DNA from: an uncultured Porphyromonadaceae bacterium
Lineage (GTDB): Bacteria > Bacteroidota > Bacteroidia > Bacteroidales > Muribaculaceae
Direction of reading: 5' to 3'
Assembly: GCA_947175545.1 (NCBI GenBank)
Contig: CAMWNI010000004.1
Location: 62,001-126,000 of the forward strand
DNA: 64,000 nucleotides
Shown: positions 61,353 through 64,000 of the stretch, piece after piece
Position numbering within the stretch: the stretch's first letter is position 1
How the letters are laid out: each line of letters starts with the position of its first letter
Notes under the pieces: generated by a model
The model's database searches: none
The model's input: the letters and a program-made list of their open reading frames with translations, nothing else
Told to the model about the DNA's origin: nothing
Position numbers and translations under genes: made by a program

Positions 61353-61640
61353 ATGGAAGAAAATAAACTGACACCCTTCAGAGATGCACCCGACACGGCA
61401 GTAATTACATGTTGCCATGTGACAGACGATGGCGCACCAGTGCTTTACGTTTCACATGACGAGGATGACGGCATGTGGCAATTCCTATGTGGCGGAGAAC
61501 ATTCGGAAGATGAAGCCAGAATCGTCTCTCTGAGATATATTTATGAACTTGACCATTCGGTCGGTCTGCTGAAAGATATGCCTTGCGGCTGTTATGCGGA
61601 AAGGGAATCTCCGGCAGAGGAATGGATTGTGAACGGTTAA
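61353..61640 (+). CDS. small cytosolic protein of unknown function
   Basis: 95 aa, no signal. It has DTAVITCCHVTDDGAPVLYV, SHDEDDGMWQFLCGGEHSE and LLKDMPCGCYAERES, resembling a family of small proteins sometimes labelled immunity or DUF2185-like. I cannot assign it more precisely. It lies 7 bp after the META-like gene. Confidence 0.55.
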   Translation: MEENKLTPFRDAPDTAVITCCHVTDDGAPVLYVSHDEDDGMWQFLCGGEHSEDEARIVSLRYIYELDHSVGLLKDMPCGCYAERESPAEEWIVNG

Positions 61641-61650
61641 ACAGGAAAAT

Positions 61651-62076
61651 ATGACAAAGACAATCTATCGTTCTAAAATCGACTGGTGGGTCTGGCTTGT
61701 AACATTAGGCTTTCTCGCAGTTATATGGCTATCGGCTATTGGCATGTCATGGTGGTATGTCGTTTTTGTATGTGGAAGTATGACCTTGCTTTATGCGTGG
61801 CGGATGTTCGGTTGCTGGTATGAAATAGACGGCGAAGATCTCGTAATTTATCAGTTTTTCAGACCAACCCGCTTGCCAATATCCAAAATCAAGGACGTTA
61901 AGAAAATCTCTGGTTATCTCGCTACAGCCGGCATGTCACACCTGCGAGTCTCGATAAGTTTCACAGACCGCTCGGTGTTGAAAAGCTTTGCTCCGATTGA
62001 AATCTCCCCTAAAGATCGCGATGGATTCATGACACAACTTAAATCTATCAATCCTAATATTGAAATAATATGTTAG
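61651..62076 (+). CDS. PH-domain-like membrane protein
   Basis: 141 aa, with two transmembrane helices at about 12-30 and 34-50 and a soluble domain (CWYEIDGEDLVIYQFFRPTR, LPISKIKDVKKISGY, VSISFTDRSVLKSFAPIE). This is a bacterial PH-like domain of the DUF1200 kind. It overlaps the next small gene by 7 bp. Confidence 0.7.
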   Translation: MTKTIYRSKIDWWVWLVTLGFLAVIWLSAIGMSWWYVVFVCGSMTLLYAWRMFGCWYEIDGEDLVIYQFFRPTRLPISKIKDVKKISGYLATAGMSHLRVSISFTDRSVLKSFAPIEISPKDRDGFMTQLKSINPNIEIIC

Positions 62077-62291
62077 GCAATCGAGAAAAACGAAATATCT
62101 GGTTGACGTTGACTATCATGTCAGGATTGACCGTGATTGACCGAGCAGTACGCATTGTGGATGATTCGGTTGAATGGTGGAACCTTTTATCCTCCATCAT
62201 CATAACAGCACTATGCGCAAGGTTCTACATGTGTTATCGAAAGCAGGTTAAACGAGGGAATCTCTTTGGCCGGGTCAAAATATTCAGATGA
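62070..62291 (+). CDS. small membrane protein
   Basis: 73 aa, two hydrophobic stretches (IWLTLTIMSGLTVIDRAV, NLLSSIIITALCARFYM) with basic ends. No family recognised. Overlaps both neighbours (7 bp and 4 bp). Confidence 0.55.
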   Translation: MLGNREKRNIWLTLTIMSGLTVIDRAVRIVDDSVEWWNLLSSIIITALCARFYMCYRKQVKRGNLFGRVKIFR

Positions 62292-62521
62292 TTCAGATAG
62301 GCAGATATAAATTGGGATTCGCACCGCTGTCGATGATAGTTGTTTCCATCGGCTTGTCGGCTTATTCCATTGTTGCAGCCTTTCAGCAGGCACTGACGGA
62401 AGTATCTATGCCTTTGTCGCACATCATCATAATCAACGAAGGTATGGCTCTGCTTGCAACACTGGTTTATGGCATATTCGTTCACTTCGCTATAGCAATC
62501 ATCAACCGACTGAGGAAATGA
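62288..62521 (+). CDS. small membrane protein
   Basis: 77 aa with two transmembrane helices (FAPLSMIVVSIGLSAYSIVA and MALLATLVYGIFVHFAIAII) and a short basic end. No family recognised. Overlaps the upstream gene and the MmcQ-like gene by 4 bp each (ATGA). Confidence 0.55.
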   Translation: MIQIGRYKLGFAPLSMIVVSIGLSAYSIVAAFQQALTEVSMPLSHIIIINEGMALLATLVYGIFVHFAIAIINRLRK

Positions 62522-62913
62522 ATATCGAAGAAGTCCGGGATTATTGTCTTTCATTGCCATTTGCCACCGAGAGATGCCCGTTCGGGCCGGACACGCTCGC
62601 ACTGGAGATTGGCGGGAGAATGTTTTGTCTTATGACACTTGACGGACAGTGGGATTTTTATAATCTCAAAGTCGCTCCTGACTATGGAGTGGAGTTGTGT
62701 GATAGATTTTCAGGAATACGCCCCGGCTATCACATGAATAAGCGACATTGGATTTCTGTGGATTTCTACGGCGATGTACCGGATAAACTTCAAGAACAGC
62801 TTATTTATCATTCCTATTGTCAGACAGTAAAGAAACTCACTAAAAAGATACAGGCTCAGCTTGGTTTCACCGAACTATTGGATACTTTATGGAAGAACGA
62901 CAGAAACAATTGA
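62518..62913 (+). CDS. MmcQ/YjbR family protein
   Basis: 131 aa, cytosolic. NIEEVRDYCLSLPFATERCP, the CFLMTLDGQWDF-type centre, KVAPDYGVELCDRFSGIRPG and HMNKRHWISVDFYGDVPD are typical of MmcQ/YjbR proteins, which have a double-wing DNA-binding fold. Its function is not established. Overlaps the glycosylase gene by 25 bp. Confidence 0.85.
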   Translation: MNIEEVRDYCLSLPFATERCPFGPDTLALEIGGRMFCLMTLDGQWDFYNLKVAPDYGVELCDRFSGIRPGYHMNKRHWISVDFYGDVPDKLQEQLIYHSYCQTVKKLTKKIQAQLGFTELLDTLWKNDRNN

Positions 62914-63452
62914 AGCGGTGCTTTTGGGCAAATCCAAAGAATCCTCTCTACATAAAATACCACGATGAGGAATGGGGGCAACCAGTTCACAATGATGCAA
63001 AGTTGCTGGAACTGCTTATTCTGGAGTGCTTTCAAGCGGGGTTGTCGTGGGAATGTGTGCTCAACAAGCGAGAGGCGTTCCGCGAAGCTTTCGATGGATT
63101 TGACCGAGATACAATCCTTGCATACGATGAAATAAAGGTTGATGAGCTTATGGCAACACCCGGAATCATTCGTAATAAGGCAAAAATCAAGGCGGCAATA
63201 TCTAACACTTCAGTTTTCAAGTCTATTCAGGATGAATATGGTTCGTTCGATGCGTATCTTTCAGGCTTCTGTTCCAAAGAGCCGATTTTCGACCATACAT
63301 CCACAATATCCACAATTTCAGATGCCCTGTCAGCCGACCTGCGTAAAAGGGGCATGAAGTTTGTAGGCTCTACGACAATCCACGCCTTCCTTCAGTCCAT
63401 AGGAGTATTCAACTCACACGCCCCCGACTGCTATTTATATCAGGGCAAATAA
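62889..63452 (+). CDS. tag: DNA-3-methyladenine glycosylase I
   Basis: 187 aa repair enzyme that removes 3-methyladenine from DNA. KRCFWAN (Cys11) and YHDEEWG (His25) at the N-terminus and FNSHAPDCYLYQ (His and Cys) at the C-terminus form the zinc site known in E. coli Tag. The helix-hairpin-helix region is LSWECVLNKREAFREAFDG and IRNKAKIKA. Starts 25 bp inside the MmcQ/YjbR gene. Confidence 0.93.
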   Translation: MEERQKQLKRCFWANPKNPLYIKYHDEEWGQPVHNDAKLLELLILECFQAGLSWECVLNKREAFREAFDGFDRDTILAYDEIKVDELMATPGIIRNKAKIKAAISNTSVFKSIQDEYGSFDAYLSGFCSKEPIFDHTSTISTISDALSADLRKRGMKFVGSTTIHAFLQSIGVFNSHAPDCYLYQGK

Positions 63453-63484
63453 TAACATTATCCCCATATTGTTGTTAAAGTTAT

Positions 63485-64000
63485 ATGGCACGATACTCAA
63501 ACATATTCGCAGGTGGTATGGCTTCCTGCAATCTAAACGGCAGAAATATCTCTATCATTAACGGAGAAGTGTATGTTGATGGAATTCACTATGTTCCGGA
63601 ATCTGAGGCCGGAACGGGAGAAGACTACAAGCCATTTACACCCGGCAAGATGACAGACCACAAGTTCGATGTTTCATCGGATTTCGATTCCATCATATCG
63701 AAAGGATTTGTCGATGTGGTGTTCACTCAGTCTGATAAAGAAGACGATTTTGAGGTCAGAGGAAGACTGCCCGAGAATCTTATCAAAAAGATGAACATTG
63801 AGGTCTCAGGTGGAACGCTATACATCTCCATGAAATCAGGTTCATACGAAAACATTGTCGTTCATGGCGAAGCTCCCACAATCTATGTCACTAATAAGAC
63901 CTTAAAAGATGTATCATCTTCAGGAAGCGGCGATTTTACAATCAATGGTAATCTGAACACCTCTGATGGATTCTCTGTTCGCAACTCCGGCAGTAGCGAC
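63485..64000 (+). CDS. GIN/DUF2807-type protein, 3' end cut by window edge
   Basis: 172 codons are visible from the ATG at 63485. A soluble N-terminal part (MARYSNIFAGGMASCNLNGR and NGEVYVDGIHYVPE) precedes a right-handed beta-helix-like DUF2807 (head GIN) start: KFDVSSDFDSIISKGFVDVV, then VEVSGGTLYISM-type repeats (IEVSGGTLYISMKSG and VSSSGSGDFTINGNL). No signal peptide is seen, in contrast to most family members, and the frame is open at the window end. Confidence 0.75.
   Translation, partial: MARYSNIFAGGMASCNLNGRNISIINGEVYVDGIHYVPESEAGTGEDYKPFTPGKMTDHKFDVSSDFDSIISKGFVDVVFTQSDKEDDFEVRGRLPENLIKKMNIEVSGGTLYISMKSGSYENIVVHGEAPTIYVTNKTLKDVSSSGSGDFTINGNLNTSDGFSVRNSGSSD

Overview
The window comes from the chromosome of a gut-type Bacteroidales bacterium, most likely a Muribaculaceae relative. 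Grounds for this: promoter cores of the Bacteroidota type (TAnnTTTG with an upstream TTTG/TTG), lineage-typical families (DUF4290, DUF4831, DUF3127, CotH, DKNYY repeats, GIN-like DUF2807), many secreted proteins with a sorting-tail-like C-terminus, and a choloylglycine hydrolase that resembles Bacteroides bile salt hydrolases. No rRNA, tRNA, CRISPR array or insertion sequence was recognised.

Layout. 1-11493 (minus) is a co-directional run: glgB branching enzyme, a secreted GH33-type sialidase, a small secreted protein, two CotH-family secreted kinase-like proteins with a discoidin/BIG2 protein between them, and a cytosolic M18 aminopeptidase cut by the window edge. 11494-11930 holds no protein gene but has two consensus promoters and a candidate structured RNA. 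11931-19758 (plus) is mainly housekeeping: rpiB, a TRIC/UPF0126 channel, bifunctional NAD(P)HX repair enzyme, a DUF4831 protein, dapA, rsmA, then a bile-salt-hydrolase-like enzyme, a small membrane protein and a DUF3298-type lipoprotein. 19957-22120 (minus) is a visibly AT-rich type II restriction-modification pair, probably acquired horizontally.

The most interesting system lies at 22375-27204. A consensus promoter and a roughly 390-nt structured leader that ends in an intrinsic-terminator-like element precede a small outer-membrane-type protein, a 106-aa Cys-rich precursor with a twin-arginine signal, a lipobox and CXXX repeats, a radical SAM/SPASM maturase, a second maturase that keeps the seven SPASM cysteines but has no radical-SAM cysteine triad, a small CXXX-system protein, and then TatA and TatC. 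The last five genes are linked by 4-bp overlaps or a 3-bp gap. The gene order suggests a ribosomally made, post-translationally modified peptide that is modified and folded in the cytosol, exported by a dedicated Tat translocase, and lipid-anchored, possibly on the cell surface.

27253-33574 is housekeeping again: TetR regulator, FabG, DUF4290, RimM, GroES-GroEL behind a sigma54-like promoter, a PD-(D/E)XK protein, and HolA. 33652-46801 carries a discoidin/BIG2 secreted protein, FabD, an envelope cluster (two YtxH proteins, a holin-like membrane protein, a 92-aa protein), a DUF2582 winged helix protein, GalE, a 1224-aa adhesin-like protein, an OmpA/TPR lipoprotein and PyrH. 46833-58133 holds a sugar-kinase-like phosphotransferase, a DUF3127 protein with an SSB-like tip, NadE, a TonB-dependent receptor plus lipoprotein, an aminotransferase, a creatininase-family enzyme, an IDDP-repeat secreted protein and a DUF1573 protein. 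58134-64000 is a compact run of small, more AT-rich accessory genes (SecD-head/Ig lipoprotein, rhodanese, DKNYY repeats, PH-domain membrane proteins, META-like lipoprotein, MmcQ/YjbR, 3-methyladenine glycosylase I) that ends in a truncated GIN-domain gene. All function calls are from reading sequence motifs; no database search was run.
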